Source: Gluconobacter cerevisiae (GTDB lineage: Bacteria > Pseudomonadota > Alphaproteobacteria > Acetobacterales > Acetobacteraceae). From it: a stretch of 64,000 nucleotides of DNA. Of this stretch, positions 45,295 through 54,866 are shown one piece after another. Location of the stretch: contig NZ_JABCQO010000002.1 in assembly GCF_015244675.1 (NCBI RefSeq), forward strand, positions 124,001-188,000, written 5' to 3'. Each line of letters opens with the position of its first letter. Within the stretch, counting starts at the first letter, position 1. The position numbers and the translations under genes are program-made. A model generated the notes under the pieces. The model did no database searches. It was not told where the DNA came from and was given only the letters and a program-made list of their open reading frames with translations.

Positions 45295-45330
45295 CGGCCG
45301 GGGGGATTATCCCCCGGCCGTTTCTGTTTT
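45295..45330 (+). terminator. Strong rho-independent terminator after pal
   Basis: CGGCCGGGGG (45295-45304) pairs perfectly with 45311-45320, a 10-bp GC stem with a 6-base loop, followed by TTTCTGTTTT. Confidence 0.85.
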
Positions 45331-45403
45331 ATGACTGGACCATTGTTGCACGCATGACTTGCCAGCGTGCCCGTGAGTGCGAGTTTGTCTCAGGAGATCC
45401 GTT

Positions 45404-46279
45404 ATGGTGCTGTCCCGTTCGCTACGTGCCGTCTTTCTGGGCACGGCTTTTTCCGTCCTTTCGCCCGTCCTCCCGGCTGTGGCGCAGGATGCGCCGGATA
45501 GCGGAGAAATTTCTTCACGCGAAGCCATTGCCCTTCAGGACCAGATTGCCTCCCTGCGCCAGCAACTTTCGCAGGTTCAGAATGGCGGCGGCCTGAGCGC
45601 CCCCAGTGCCACGGCGGCGGCCCCAGTTTCGGCGGGTGACGGCAACCTGACGGCGCAGCTTCTGGAACGTGTTTCGGCTCTGGAAGAACAGAACCGCCAG
45701 ATGCGCGGCGAACTGGATCAGCTCAGCAACTCTGTCCGCGACAATCAGGCTAATGTGTCCAAGCAGATTTCGGACATGCAGTTTGCTTCCCAGAACGGGG
45801 GTGGCGCGGCTTCAACACCTGCTCCAGCCAAAACTCCGGGAGTTGCCGCGGACAAGGCCCCTGCCGCCACTCCAGACGCTCCCGAGCAGCCGAAGACCGC
45901 TCTGGATGCGCTGAAGATCGGTAATGCTTCCCTCAGATCCGGCAACTATACAGATGCGGAGAGCAATGCGCGCTTCGCCGCGAAAACTGCTCATAGTCTG
46001 TCCGGCAAGGTTGATGCCCAGTTCCTTCTGGCTCAGTCTCTGGCAGGACAGAAGCAGTATCGCCAGTCTGCGGTCGCCTATTATGACGCCTATACGAAGG
46101 CCCCGAAGTCCCAGAAGGCGCAGGATTCTCTTCTGGGTGTGGCGGCTTCGATGCTGGCGCTCGGCGACAAGGGCTCGGCCTGCCAGGCTCTCGACAAGCT
46201 GAAATCAGAATTTCCAACTCCTGCGCCGCGGGTAAAGACCGCCGAGACGACGTTTCGGAGCCGTGCGGCCTGTCATTGA
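45404..46279 (+). CDS. cpoB: Cell division coordinator CpoB (YbgF)
   Basis: A 291-residue periplasmic protein with a signal peptide ([21 protein letters not shown], ending AVA), an N-terminal coiled coil ([20 protein letters not shown] and [22 protein letters not shown]), an Ala/Pro linker and a C-terminal TPR domain (about 170-285). CpoB links Tol-Pal with peptidoglycan synthesis during constriction. The ATG at 45404, with AGGAG 8 bases before it, is preferred over a GTG at 45377. Overlaps the tilS TTG start by 4 bases. Confidence 0.9.
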   Translation: MVLSRSLRAVFLGTAFSVLSPVLPAVAQDAPDSGEISSREAIALQDQIASLRQQLSQVQNGGGLSAPSATAAAPVSAGDGNLTAQLLERVSALEEQNRQMRGELDQLSNSVRDNQANVSKQISDMQFASQNGGGAASTPAPAKTPGVAADKAPAATPDAPEQPKTALDALKIGNASLRSGNYTDAESNARFAAKTAHSLSGKVDAQFLLAQSLAGQKQYRQSAVAYYDAYTKAPKSQKAQDSLLGVAASMLALGDKGSACQALDKLKSEFPTPAPRVKTAETTFRSRAACH

Positions 46280-47523
46280 ACTTTGTGCCATTGGAAACAG
46301 GACCCGACCTACCGGTCGGGGAATGCGAATTTCATGATCTGATGTCGGATCTCGGCGCTTGGCCGCCAGATATCCCGGACGCGCCAGTCGCCCTTGCCGT
46401 TTCAGGGGGCGCCGATTCCATGGCGCTGGCATTTCTGGCTCGCCGTTGGCGTCGCAATGTCGTGGCCTTCGTGGTGGATCATGCCCTGCGGCCTGAATCG
46501 GCTATCGAAGCACGGCTGACGGTTGAACGGCTTGCCGCCATGGATGTACCAGCCCGCCTTCTGACGCTCGCGCCCTTTCCGAAAGGCCGGTTGCAGGAAC
46601 GGGCGCGACAGGCCCGGTTCGAGGCGCTGGAAGCGGCCTGCGTTGAAGCCGGGTGTCTGGATCTTCTTGTCGCGCATCATGCGGGCGATCAGGACGAAAC
46701 TGTCTGGATGCGAAGCCTGCGGGCGAGCGGTCCTCTGGGGTTGAGCGGTATTCAGAGGAGTGCGGTGCGAGGGCGCATTCGACTGCTGCGTCCGCTTTTG
46801 ACACTCGCCCCGTCACGCCTGCGATTGACCTTGCAGGCCGCCGGACTGCCATGGATCGAGGACCCTTCGAATGTCAACCGAAGGTTTGAGCGGGTGCGGT
46901 GGCGGCAGGATCTGACCCTTCAGCAAAGACGCGATGTCCAGACCCTCAATCTGACGGCACGGGAGGAGAGCCAAAGCCGCGAGGCAGAACTGGCGGAAAA
47001 TCTTGCATCGCATGCTGTCTGGCATCCTGAAGGATGGGCTTTTCTGGAGCAGGCCGGGATGAACGAAGAAACCTTGTCCGCTCTGATCCGGCTCGTTTCG
47101 GGAAAAGCCTATCGGCCGGCCAGGGAGGCCATGCGTCTGTTGCTGGACAAAGGCTGCGGGACGTTGTCCGGAGTCCAGCTTCAACCGGCCGGGCGTTTTG
47201 GTAACGGCGTGATCCTCGTGCGGGAGGAGCGCGCTCTTGCTGCCCCGATTGCGGCGCGGAAGGGTTGTGTCTGGGACGGTCGCTGGCGTCTTCTGACGCA
47301 TGATATTCCGGCAGACAGTGTGATCGGTCCTTTGGGGGACGCCGTGCATGGATTGGATCTGCGCAGACTAGGCATTCCCTCTGCCGCTGCCCGCTGTCTT
47401 CCAGCTGTGTGGCAGGAAGGTCGGCTGATCCTGTGGCCGCGGATAGGGTATATGTCCGGTGAGGCTGATTTTGTTTGGGCCTCTGCAGTGCCTGTGACGG
47501 GAGAAAATCAGCTCACAACGTAA
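46276..47523 (+). CDS. tilS: tRNA(Ile)-lysidine synthetase
   Basis: Converts C34 of tRNA-Ile(CAU) to lysidine using lysine and ATP. The PP-loop SGGADSM (43-49) is present after an N-terminal extension of about 40 residues, with [18 protein letters not shown] and [13 protein letters not shown]. The C-terminal region is shorter and less conserved, as usual in alphaproteobacteria. Starts at TTG 46276, overlapping the cpoB stop (TTGA). Confidence 0.93.
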   Translation: MNFVPLETGPDLPVGECEFHDLMSDLGAWPPDIPDAPVALAVSGGADSMALAFLARRWRRNVVAFVVDHALRPESAIEARLTVERLAAMDVPARLLTLAPFPKGRLQERARQARFEALEAACVEAGCLDLLVAHHAGDQDETVWMRSLRASGPLGLSGIQRSAVRGRIRLLRPLLTLAPSRLRLTLQAAGLPWIEDPSNVNRRFERVRWRQDLTLQQRRDVQTLNLTAREESQSREAELAENLASHAVWHPEGWAFLEQAGMNEETLSALIRLVSGKAYRPAREAMRLLLDKGCGTLSGVQLQPAGRFGNGVILVREERALAAPIAARKGCVWDGRWRLLTHDIPADSVIGPLGDAVHGLDLRRLGIPSAAARCLPAVWQEGRLILWPRIGYMSGEADFVWASAVPVTGENQLTT

Positions 47524-47534
47524 AAAGATCCTCA

Positions 47535-47555
47535 AAAACGCAAGAAATGCGTTTT
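47535..47555 (+). terminator. Terminator after tilS
   Basis: AAAACGCA (47535-47542) and TGCGTTTT (47548-47555) form a perfect 8-bp stem with a 5-base loop; the T-rich arm ends the stem. Suggests tilS and ftsH are separate transcripts. Confidence 0.55.
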
Positions 47556-47599
47556 CCTGCTCTGGATGGGGTAGGATCGTGGACGCGGAGGCTTATGTT

Positions 47600-47698
47600 A
47601 TGAAGTCAACGCAGAATGTGACCGGTCGGCCAGTTGTGAGGGGTGATCCCGGACTGCATCTGACGGAACAGTCTGAAGGACGACAGAGAGCGAGATGA
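47600..47698 (+). CDS. Candidate 32-residue leader ORF coupled to ftsH
   Basis: A short frame, beginning [13 protein letters not shown], with a strong ribosome binding site: GGAGG at 47587-47591 lies 8 bases before the ATG. The stop TGA overlaps the ftsH ATG in an ATGA arrangement, so ribosomes could pass from this ORF to ftsH. The sequence is polar, without known motif. It may be a regulatory leader or chance; I would not call it a gene without ribosome profiling. Confidence 0.4.
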   Translation: MKSTQNVTGRPVVRGDPGLHLTEQSEGRQRAR

Positions 47699-49599
47699 AC
47701 AATTTAGGCCGTAACGTCGCGATCTGGGCGGTCATCATCGTGGTCGGAATGGCAGTGCTGACAGCCTTCCAGCCCGGTGGCGGACAGCATGCAGCCCAGC
47801 AGATCGCCTATTCCGATTTCATTCATGACGTGGACCAGCATCAGGTCCGTTCGGTCGTGATCCAGGAGCAGAATGTTTCCGGAACGCTGACGAACGGTAC
47901 GTCTTTTGAGACCTATGCGCCACTTGATCCGAGCCTTCCGGGCCGTCTGACCTCTGCTGGTGTCGAAGTGACTGCCAAGCCGATGGACAGCGGAGAAAGT
48001 CCGATTCTGCGCTATGCCAGCGCCTATCTGCCGGTTCTGCTGCTGGTGGGGCTGTGCTTCATGGTTTTCCGCCAGATGCAGGGGGGTGGTGGCCGTGCCA
48101 TGGGTTTCGGCAAATCCCGTGCCAAGCTGCTGACGGAAAAGACCGGTCGTGTGACGTTTGAAGACGTCGCGGGCATTGATGAAGCAAAATCCGAGCTTCA
48201 GGAAATCGTCGAGTTCCTGCGCGACCCGCAAAAATTCACCCGTCTGGGCGGTAAAATCCCCAAGGGAGCGCTGCTGGTTGGCCCTCCTGGTACGGGTAAG
48301 ACGCTTCTGGCGCGCGCCATTGCGGGCGAGGCCAACGTTCCGTTCTTCACGATTTCCGGTTCGGACTTTGTGGAAATGTTCGTCGGTGTCGGTGCATCGC
48401 GTGTGCGTGACATGTTCGAACAGGGTAAGAAGTCCGCGCCCTGCATCATCTTCATCGACGAAATTGACGCCGTGGGCCGCCATCGTGGTGCAGGTCTTGG
48501 GGGTGGCAATGACGAGCGCGAACAGACCCTCAACCAGATGCTGGTCGAGATGGACGGTTTCGAAAGCAATGAAGGCGTAATCCTGATTGCCGCGACGAAC
48601 CGTCCGGACGTTCTGGACCCGGCTTTGCTGCGTCCCGGTCGTTTTGATCGTCAGGTCGTGGTGCCGAACCCCGATGTGGCTGGCCGTGAGAAGATCCTGC
48701 GCGTTCACATGAAGAAAGTGCCCCTGTCTTCGGATGTGGACCCCAAGATTATTGCGCGCGGAACACCGGGTTTCTCGGGTGCGGATCTGTCCAATCTTGT
48801 GAACGAAGGCGCGCTGATGGCGGCGCGTCAGGGTCGCCGGACCGTGGGTATGGCGCAGTTCGAAGAAGCCAAAGACAAGGTCATGATGGGGGCGGAGCGC
48901 CGTTCCATGGTTATGACCGAAGACGAAAAGCGCTCGACCGCCTATCACGAATCCGGTCATGCCATCTGCGCGATCTTCACTCCGGGCAGCGATCCGATCC
49001 ACAAAGCGACAATCGTCCCGCGTGGTCGTGCGCTGGGTCTGGTCATGACGCTGCCGGAGAAGGACAACATCTCCTACAGCCGCAAATGGTGTCTGGCCCG
49101 TCTGGTCATCGCTATGGGTGGCCGTGTTGCCGAAGAAATCATTTTCGGACGCGAGGAAGTCAGCGCCGGTGCATCGGGTGACATCAAGAGCGCGACGGAT
49201 CTCGCGCGACGCATGGTGACCGAATGGGGCATGAGCGACACGCTGGGCATGATCGCTTATGGCGATAACGGGCAGGAAGTGTTTTTGGGTCACTCCGTGA
49301 CGCAGAACAAAAACATCTCTGAAGAAACTGCCCGCGAGATCGACAAGGAAGTCAAAGCTCTGATCGATACGGCCTATAAGCAGGCCCATGATCTGCTGAC
49401 GACCCGTCTGGATGATCTGCATCGCCTGACTGCAGCGCTTCTGGAATATGAAACGCTAACGGGTGACGATGTGGGCCGCATCATGCGCGGCGAGGCGATT
49501 GAGCGTTCGTCGGATGATGGGCAGATGCCTGACAACCGTCGCGCTTCAGTCCCCACTGCCCGTCCTGAAGCGTTTGATCCGGCGCCTCAGGCGAGCTAA
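47695..49599 (+). CDS. ftsH: ATP-dependent zinc metalloprotease FtsH
   Basis: Membrane-bound AAA+ protease that degrades membrane and regulatory proteins such as sigma32. The 634-residue protein has two N-terminal helices (about 5-24 and 108-126), Walker A GPPGTGKT (about 196-204), [13 protein letters not shown], the SRH region ([18 protein letters not shown]) and the zinc site HESGH (near 418-422). The variable C-terminus is typical. Follows the tilS terminator and the coupled mini-ORF; no heat-shock sigma site was evident to me. Confidence 0.98.
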   Translation: MNNLGRNVAIWAVIIVVGMAVLTAFQPGGGQHAAQQIAYSDFIHDVDQHQVRSVVIQEQNVSGTLTNGTSFETYAPLDPSLPGRLTSAGVEVTAKPMDSGESPILRYASAYLPVLLLVGLCFMVFRQMQGGGGRAMGFGKSRAKLLTEKTGRVTFEDVAGIDEAKSELQEIVEFLRDPQKFTRLGGKIPKGALLVGPPGTGKTLLARAIAGEANVPFFTISGSDFVEMFVGVGASRVRDMFEQGKKSAPCIIFIDEIDAVGRHRGAGLGGGNDEREQTLNQMLVEMDGFESNEGVILIAATNRPDVLDPALLRPGRFDRQVVVPNPDVAGREKILRVHMKKVPLSSDVDPKIIARGTPGFSGADLSNLVNEGALMAARQGRRTVGMAQFEEAKDKVMMGAERRSMVMTEDEKRSTAYHESGHAICAIFTPGSDPIHKATIVPRGRALGLVMTLPEKDNISYSRKWCLARLVIAMGGRVAEEIIFGREEVSAGASGDIKSATDLARRMVTEWGMSDTLGMIAYGDNGQEVFLGHSVTQNKNISEETAREIDKEVKALIDTAYKQAHDLLTTRLDDLHRLTAALLEYETLTGDDVGRIMRGEAIERSSDDGQMPDNRRASVPTARPEAFDPAPQAS

Positions 49600-49621
49600 T
49601 CAGACAGTCAATCGCACCGAC

Positions 49622-49665
49622 AGGCGCGTCATCGGGGAAATTGTCCCCGGTGCCGCGCCTTTTTT
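49622..49665 (+). terminator. Terminator between ftsH and glmM
   Basis: AGGCGCG (49622-49628) pairs with CGCGCCT (49654-49660), with an inner hairpin of TCGGGGA/TCCCCGG in the loop, followed by TTTTT. Confidence 0.75.
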
Positions 49666-49695
49666 GTTTCTGGCAGACAGGCAGGATTTTGCATT

Positions 49696-51054
49696 ATGGC
49701 CACCAAGAGGTCTCTGTTCGGCACTGACGGCATCCGTGGAACGGCCAATACCGCGCCCATGACGGTTGAGATCGCGCAGAGGCTGGGGCAGGCTGCCGGT
49801 CTGTATTTCATGCGGAGCCAGAACCGTCGGCACAGCGTCGTTCTGGGCAAAGATACGCGCCTTTCGGGCTATATGCTGGAATGTGCTCTGGTTGCAGGTT
49901 TTCTGTCAGCCGGGATGGACGTCATTCTGGTCGGCCCGCTGCCTACACCTGCCATCGCTATGCTGACCCGCTCTCTTCGCGCTGATCTTGGGGTGATGGT
50001 CTCAGCCTCGCATAATCCCTTCACGGATAATGGTATCAAGCTGTTTGGGCCGGACGGCTTCAAGCTTTCAGACGAGGTTGAAAGTGAAATCGAAGACCTG
50101 ATGGCTCAGGATCTTTCGGCCCGACTGGCTTCTCCCGAGAGGATTGGACGGGCTTCACGTCTGACGGATGCGGCAGGTCGTTATATCGAGAACGCAAAGG
50201 CGTCTTTCCCGCGTGGTTTGCGTCTGGACGGTCTGAAGATTGTCATCGATTGCGCCAACGGTTCAGCCTACCGGGTGGCACCCAAGGCGTTGTGGGAGCT
50301 GGGTGCGGAAGTCATTAAGATCGGCTGCGAACCGGATGGTTTGAATATCAATGACGGTGTGGGATCAACCCATCCGGAAACGCTATGTGCGGCAGTTCGG
50401 GAACATGGTGCGGATTTTGGCATTGCTCTGGATGGCGATGCGGACCGCGTTCTGATTGCGGACGAAAATGGCGATCTTGTTGACGGAGACCAGATTATCG
50501 GCCTGATCGCGGCCTTCTGGAAGCAGCATGACCGCTTGCGTGGCAATACGGTGGTTACGACTGTTATGTCCAATATGGGGCTGGAAAAAGCTCTGGCAGA
50601 AAAGGGGCTTGAGCTTCAGCGGACATCGGTTGGCGACCGTTATGTCGTAGAGCGGATGCGCGAGATTGGTGCCAATCTCGGAGGCGAGCAGTCTGGGCAT
50701 ATGGTGTTGTCGGACTATGCCACGACAGGAGATGGTCTGATCGCCGCGTTGCAGGTTCTGGCCGTGTCTGTGGAAACCAAGAAGTCGGCCAGTGAAATCT
50801 GTCGTTTCTTCACGCCCTATCCGCAACTCCTGAAAAACGTCCGTTATTCAGGTGTCAGTCCGATGGGTAGCCCGGACCTTGCCGCGGCAAAAGCCTGGGC
50901 GGATGAACGACTGGCCGGAAGTGGCCGTCTTGTTCTACGCGCCAGTGGAACGGAACCGCTGATCCGTGTCATGGTAGAAGCGGAAGATGAGGCGCTCGTT
51001 CATGAGGTGGTGGATCATGTCTGCGATGTTATTCGCGCCATTGCTCATGTTTGA
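49696..51054 (+). CDS. glmM: Phosphoglucosamine mutase
   Basis: Interconverts glucosamine-6-phosphate and glucosamine-1-phosphate for cell-wall precursor synthesis. The 452-residue protein has FGTDGIRG (8-15), the phosphoserine loop in SASHNP (103-108), the metal loop DGDADR and the sugar-binding GGEQSGH (near 330). Usually follows folP after ftsH in proteobacteria, but folP is absent here. Converges on ctrA. Confidence 0.97.
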   Translation: MATKRSLFGTDGIRGTANTAPMTVEIAQRLGQAAGLYFMRSQNRRHSVVLGKDTRLSGYMLECALVAGFLSAGMDVILVGPLPTPAIAMLTRSLRADLGVMVSASHNPFTDNGIKLFGPDGFKLSDEVESEIEDLMAQDLSARLASPERIGRASRLTDAAGRYIENAKASFPRGLRLDGLKIVIDCANGSAYRVAPKALWELGAEVIKIGCEPDGLNINDGVGSTHPETLCAAVREHGADFGIALDGDADRVLIADENGDLVDGDQIIGLIAAFWKQHDRLRGNTVVTTVMSNMGLEKALAEKGLELQRTSVGDRYVVERMREIGANLGGEQSGHMVLSDYATTGDGLIAALQVLAVSVETKKSASEICRFFTPYPQLLKNVRYSGVSPMGSPDLAAAKAWADERLAGSGRLVLRASGTEPLIRVMVEAEDEALVHEVVDHVCDVIRAIAHV

Positions 51055-51095
51055 CCGCCGATATCTATTAAGGCTGTCTCGAGTGGCAGCCTGAT

Positions 51096-51839
51096 TCAGA
51101 CTGCTGCTTCGAGAACGTGGGCAGGGGTTTTGGGGGCCAGGCTGGCAAGAGCAGCAGTTTCTGCAACATCATCTTCTCGCAGGATGTAGCCACGTCCCCA
51201 GACAGTCGCGATCAGGTTACCCGCACCAACATTCTGCAATTTTCGACGTAGTTTGCAGATAAAGACGTCAATGATCTTCATTTCCGGCTCATCGATGCCA
51301 CCGTAAAGGTGATTGAGAAATGCGTCCTTTGTCAGGACGGACCCTTTACGGATTACGAGCAATTCCAGAATGGCATATTCCTTACCCGTCAGGTGCAGCG
51401 CCGCGCCATCGACGGTAACGTTTTTGCCGTTCAGATCCAGTTCCAGATTACCCACCCTCAGCTTTGGCTCGGCAAATCCCCGCGAACGGCGCATGACGGC
51501 CTGAAGGCGCGCAACGAGTTCGTCTGAATCGTATGGTTTTGTCATGTAATCATCGGCCCCCATGGAGAAGGCGCGGATTTTGGCCTGAGAACGGAGCAGG
51601 GCCGAAAGGACAAGGATCGGCGTCGTGATGCGGGCTGCCCGGACACGCCTGATGACTTCATATCCTTCCAGATCGTTTAGCATCAGTTCGAGCACAACCA
51701 CGTCATAGTCGTAATGACGCAGCATCTCGATGGCCTCTTCGCCAGAGGGCGTATGGTCAACGGTAAAGGACGCGGTACGCAGGGTCTGGGACAACGTGGT
51801 GGCGGCTGACTGATCGCTATCGACAAGAAGGATACGCAT
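51096..51839 (-). CDS. ctrA: CtrA-type response regulator with Glu at the phospho-acceptor site
   Basis: CtrA is the OmpR-family master regulator of cell cycle and flagellar genes in alphaproteobacteria. The 247-residue protein has an N-terminal receiver (1-115) and a C-terminal winged helix with LHLTGKEYAILELL, LTKDAFLNHLYGGIDEPEMKIIDVFICKLRRKL and the TVWGRGYILR ending, nearly identical to Caulobacter CtrA. The receiver is atypical: the position of the phosphorylated Asp51 is Glu (VVVLELMLND; codon GAA checked in the DNA), and the acidic pair before it is D7-S8 rather than E7-D8, removing a Mg ligand. Thr/Ser (ILVLSALL) and Lys (MTKPY) remain. Divergent from fliI. Confidence 0.95.
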   Translation of the reverse strand: MRILLVDSDQSAATTLSQTLRTASFTVDHTPSGEEAIEMLRHYDYDVVVLELMLNDLEGYEVIRRVRAARITTPILVLSALLRSQAKIRAFSMGADDYMTKPYDSDELVARLQAVMRRSRGFAEPKLRVGNLELDLNGKNVTVDGAALHLTGKEYAILELLVIRKGSVLTKDAFLNHLYGGIDEPEMKIIDVFICKLRRKLQNVGAGNLIATVWGRGYILREDDVAETAALASLAPKTPAHVLEAAV

Positions 51840-51951
51840 GTTTCAACTCCCGGCTTGGTGAACCAATGGTTACTACCCAAGGTTGTGCGTGTCGATACCT
51901 GCAGATAAAAAATCGTAAAATTGTCATTATTTTTCCCTCAAAAAGAGAACA

Positions 51952-51966
51952 TTAAGTTCGTATTAA
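51952..51966. promoter_or_regulatory. CtrA box (TTAA-N7-TTAA) in the ctrA-fliI intergenic region
   Basis: TTAA at 51952-51955 and TTAA at 51963-51966 are exactly 7 bases apart, the CtrA-binding consensus spacing. It lies 63 bases upstream of fliI and 113 bases upstream of the ctrA start. An inverted repeat GGATTG/CAATCC follows at 51988-52002. Confidence 0.6.
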
Positions 51967-52028
51967 CTATGGGGTTGTAGGGTGTAAGGATTGAAACAAT
52001 CCGCAGAAAACGGTCAAAAACTGCTGCC

Positions 52029-53387
52029 ATGAGCAATTACGCCAGACTGCTTGAGATGCTCTCAGACCTCACTTGCGACTGGGTTACGGGAAGCGTGAAA
52101 GACGTCGTTGGACTTTGCATAACCGTCATTGGAATCGAGCGATTCATCACGATTGGAGATAGAGTCGCGATTACAGCGCGCGATGGCCGGGTGGTGCAAT
52201 CTGAGGTTGTGGGGTTTCAGGGTAACCTTGCACGACTGATGTCTTTCGGAGTGCTGGATGGTATTGGTCCGGGTTGTGCGGCACGAGTGCCTCTCAATCG
52301 CCGTGGTGGTGGCTTGGGTATTAATTCGAGCTGGCTTGGACGGGTGGTGGACCCGTTAGGGCAACCGATCGATGGAAAAGGACCTTTACTTCCCTCAATT
52401 TCACGCCAGGCGATTCAGTGTTCGCCACCCAATGCGGCAAGTCGTGCACGGTTGGGGGACCGGATTGATCTCGGGGTGCGGGCTTTGGACGCATTCACAA
52501 CATCGCGTCGTGGTCAGAGGCTTGGACTTTTCGCCGGATCTGGTGTTGGAAAATCGACCCTGCTTTCTATGCTTGCGCGAGGGGCGGAGTGCGATGTTGC
52601 CGTAATTTCGCTCGTGGGTGAGCGTGGGCGTGAGGTCCGTGAGTTCATTGAAGACGATCTTGGCCCTGACGGGCTGGCACGGAGTGTGCTGGTGATTGCA
52701 ACATCGGACTCACCTCCGCTGATGCGTCGTGAAGCGGCGCTGTCTGCCATGGCGATTGCGGAATATTTCCGTGACCAAGGCAAATCGGTTCTGCTTCTGA
52801 TGGACAGCGTAACGCGGTTTTGCATGGCGCTACGAGAAATCGGTCTTTCTGCGGGCGAGCCTCCTGCGACACGTGGTTATCCGCCTTCGGTGTTTGCCGA
52901 ACTCCCTCGACTACTGGAGCGGGCTGGTCCGGGAGACCCCGGTCAGGGGATGATTACGGCTCTCTTTACTGTTCTGGTGGAAGGCGACGATCAGAACGAG
53001 CCAGTTGCGGACGCGGTGCGTGGTATTCTGGATGGCCATATCCTTCTGGATCGCAAGATCGGCGAGCAGGGACGTTATCCCGCAATCGATGTTCTGCGCT
53101 CACTGTCCCGTGCGGTTCCGGGGTGTAATTCCCCTGAGGAAAACACTCTTACTCAACGCGCGCGCGCAGCAATGGCGACCTATCAGCGTATGGCGGATAT
53201 GATCCGGCTTGGGGCTTACAAGCCGGGCACGGATCGTGAGGTTGACGAGGCTATCGCATTGATGCCCAAACTGAACCAGTTTCTGTCTCAGGGGCGCAAC
53301 GAGCGGTCCACACGTGTGGAGGCTTTTGAACAGCTCGCACAGATTATGCAGACGATCCCGCAAACCACTCCTTTGAATGCGGCATGA
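52029..53387 (+). CDS. fliI: Flagellar export ATPase FliI
   Basis: The hexameric ATPase of the flagellar type III export apparatus, related to F1-beta. The 452-residue protein has Walker A GLFAGSGVGKST (near 168-179), the AVISLVGERGREVREFIED segment, MDSVTRFCMALREIGL and PATRGYPPSVFAELPRLLERAG, all diagnostic. Directly upstream of fliJ; the rest of the flagellar cluster is elsewhere. The ribosome binding site is weak. A CtrA box lies in the promoter region. Confidence 0.96.
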   Translation: MSNYARLLEMLSDLTCDWVTGSVKDVVGLCITVIGIERFITIGDRVAITARDGRVVQSEVVGFQGNLARLMSFGVLDGIGPGCAARVPLNRRGGGLGINSSWLGRVVDPLGQPIDGKGPLLPSISRQAIQCSPPNAASRARLGDRIDLGVRALDAFTTSRRGQRLGLFAGSGVGKSTLLSMLARGAECDVAVISLVGERGREVREFIEDDLGPDGLARSVLVIATSDSPPLMRREAALSAMAIAEYFRDQGKSVLLLMDSVTRFCMALREIGLSAGEPPATRGYPPSVFAELPRLLERAGPGDPGQGMITALFTVLVEGDDQNEPVADAVRGILDGHILLDRKIGEQGRYPAIDVLRSLSRAVPGCNSPEENTLTQRARAAMATYQRMADMIRLGAYKPGTDREVDEAIALMPKLNQFLSQGRNERSTRVEAFEQLAQIMQTIPQTTPLNAA

Positions 53388-53400
53388 AGGATTTCTCAGG

Positions 53401-53826
53401 ATGGAACAGTCACCTCTCGACACTCTCATTGCTTTGCGTGAGCAGGAACTTGATCTTGTTGAAAGAAGCTTTGCGGAGGCCGTCGCCCGTGAGACGGCTG
53501 CAGAAGAAAAGCTATCGGCGGCTCAGGAAGAAATTCTGAGTGAACAGCGGATCGCTTCCAGCCCCACAGCCGGGGACGGTGCGGTGGAAGCCTTCAGTCG
53601 CTGGCTTCCTGCCGGGCGGCAGGCTGTTGCCGAAGCGCAGGCACGCTGCCGCGAAGCTGCGCTGGATCGTGAAACCGTGCGGTCGGCACTGATTATCGCG
53701 AGAGCTGCCATGGAAGCCGTCAAAACTTTGAAGGAAGAGCGGCAGGAAGAAGAGCAGTTGGCGGAGCTCAAAAAAGAACAGAATGCGCTGGATGAACTTG
53801 CCATTCGTCAGTTCAGTCAGTCCTGA
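53401..53826 (+). CDS. fliJ: FliJ-like flagellar export chaperone
   Basis: A 141-residue helical coiled-coil protein starting MEQSPLDTLIALREQELDLV, with heptad-rich charged stretches over most of its length (about 5-130). Size, coiled-coil character and position right behind fliI identify it as FliJ, which moves between export gate and ATPase. AAGGA lies 9 bases before the ATG at 53401; an earlier ATG at 53377 overlaps fliI. Its 3' end overlaps the convergent next gene by 10 bases. Confidence 0.75.
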   Translation: MEQSPLDTLIALREQELDLVERSFAEAVARETAAEEKLSAAQEEILSEQRIASSPTAGDGAVEAFSRWLPAGRQAVAEAQARCREAALDRETVRSALIIARAAMEAVKTLKEERQEEEQLAELKKEQNALDELAIRQFSQS

Positions 53827-54239
53827 GCAACGTCCTGGCTGCGAAGCGCGGTTTCAATCTGCAGGGCTGTGCCGATCAGGGCGCATGCCACGGGATGGGT
53901 GCTGTCGCGAACAAAGGCCAGAACGAGATCGGGATCGCTGGGAAAGAGATCGGTTTGTAGCGTAGTAACAGACGTCATTTCTCCCGTATGGGCCGCGTTC
54001 TGTGCCGCGTGGGCCAAAATGCGTGAGACGGCTTTTTCGAGCGCTGGAAGAAGCACAATGTGAGGCGCGCTATGGTCTGAGGCATGTGTCGCTGCGAGTT
54101 CATCCCAGCCTGCGCGGGTGACGAAGGCAGGAATACCATCAGGTGGCGTCTCGCGCTCGGCGCGCAGAAGTGCGCCAGATTGGGCCATGCCAAGAATATC
54201 CAGTGCAGGGAGTAGCGTGGGGTCGAGTTTAATGGGCAT
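53817..54239 (-). CDS. Hypothetical protein convergent with fliJ
   Basis: A 140-residue soluble protein from the chosen ATG at 54239 (MPIKLDPTLLPALDILGMA). The sequence is moderately conserved-looking but matches no family I know; ends QIETALRSQDVAQD. The frame extends to 54275, but that start lies inside the loop of a strong hairpin (54262-54296), so it is less likely. Possibly flagellum-linked by position only. Confidence 0.6.
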   Translation of the reverse strand: MPIKLDPTLLPALDILGMAQSGALLRAERETPPDGIPAFVTRAGWDELAATHASDHSAPHIVLLPALEKAVSRILAHAAQNAAHTGEMTSVTTLQTDLFPSDPDLVLAFVRDSTHPVACALIGTALQIETALRSQDVAQD

Positions 54240-54261
54240 CCGGATCTTTTTCGCAGACTGA

Positions 54262-54296
54262 AGCGGCCATGTCATCTTGCGGGAGACATGGCCGCT
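54262..54296. terminator. 12-bp hairpin terminator between two leftward genes
   Basis: AGCGGCCATGTC (54262-54273) pairs perfectly with 54285-54296 across an 11-base loop; GTTTCTTATT follows on the plus strand. It sits directly after the stop of the leftward exported-protein gene. Confidence 0.55.
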
Positions 54297-54305
54297 GTTT
54301 CTTAT

Positions 54306-54866
54306 TCAGTGTGGTGGATTGCCCATGGCCTGCATCAGAGCCGTCACCTGTTCGGGCTGGGCCTTGAAGAGGGCGACATTGGCAGGATTGGGGCCTGGCA
54401 TTCCGGCTGGAAGCTGACCGTTGCTGGCGGCCAGAGTCATCCCGAAGGTTGTCATGCCCATCACGAAGCTTTCAGGCGTGAAGCCGTGGCTTTGGAGGAC
54501 AGGAGCCAATCCGGGAATCTGGCTGATGCGGCTGATTGTCTCGGCCAGTCCTGCCCCGTGCGAATTGGGGGGCTGGATGTTTCGGGCCTGAAGCTCGGCA
54601 ATCGTTGCTGCGGCACGGGTCATGAAGTCCGACGGCAGAGGATATTGCATGGCGTGCTCCGTATCGGCACGGACCTGCGGCGGGATTTGCGGAGTCTGCT
54701 GCGGTGTTCCTTGTAGCGGCACACTGCCGTCGATCTGTGTCTGACTTGTGGTGCCACCCTGAGCAGGATAACCGGGTTGCGGATAAGACTGGGCCTGTGC
54801 GGCCAGTGGCAGCATCGCGACAGAGGCGAACAGGCCCGTGAGGCCTGTCATGCGGAAAAATGTCAT
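54306..54866 (-). CDS. Exported protein of unknown function
   Basis: A 186-residue protein with a signal peptide (MTFFRMTGLTGLFASVAMLPLAAQA), a Gln/Pro/Gly-rich linker (about 28-65) and a helical C-terminal domain (LPSDFMTRAAATIAELQARN and the repeated SHGAGLAETISRI). No family recognised. The ATG at 54866 overlaps the stop of the upstream aminopeptidase by 4 bases; an ATG at 54878 lies too close to its AGGAG. Confidence 0.65.
   Translation of the reverse strand: MTFFRMTGLTGLFASVAMLPLAAQAQSYPQPGYPAQGGTTSQTQIDGSVPLQGTPQQTPQIPPQVRADTEHAMQYPLPSDFMTRAAATIAELQARNIQPPNSHGAGLAETISRISQIPGLAPVLQSHGFTPESFVMGMTTFGMTLAASNGQLPAGMPGPNPANVALFKAQPEQVTALMQAMGNPPH

Noticed and set aside
47704-49422. A 572-codon open frame antisense to ftsH
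   Set aside because: Same reason as for secA; the protein it would encode is low-complexity in type and the sense frame is clearly FtsH.
51861-51876. AACCA/TGGTT inverted repeat with a TTAACCAT-like half-site just upstream of ctrA
   Set aside because: The half-site has a mismatch and the repeat arms are only five bases; too weak to support autoregulation.
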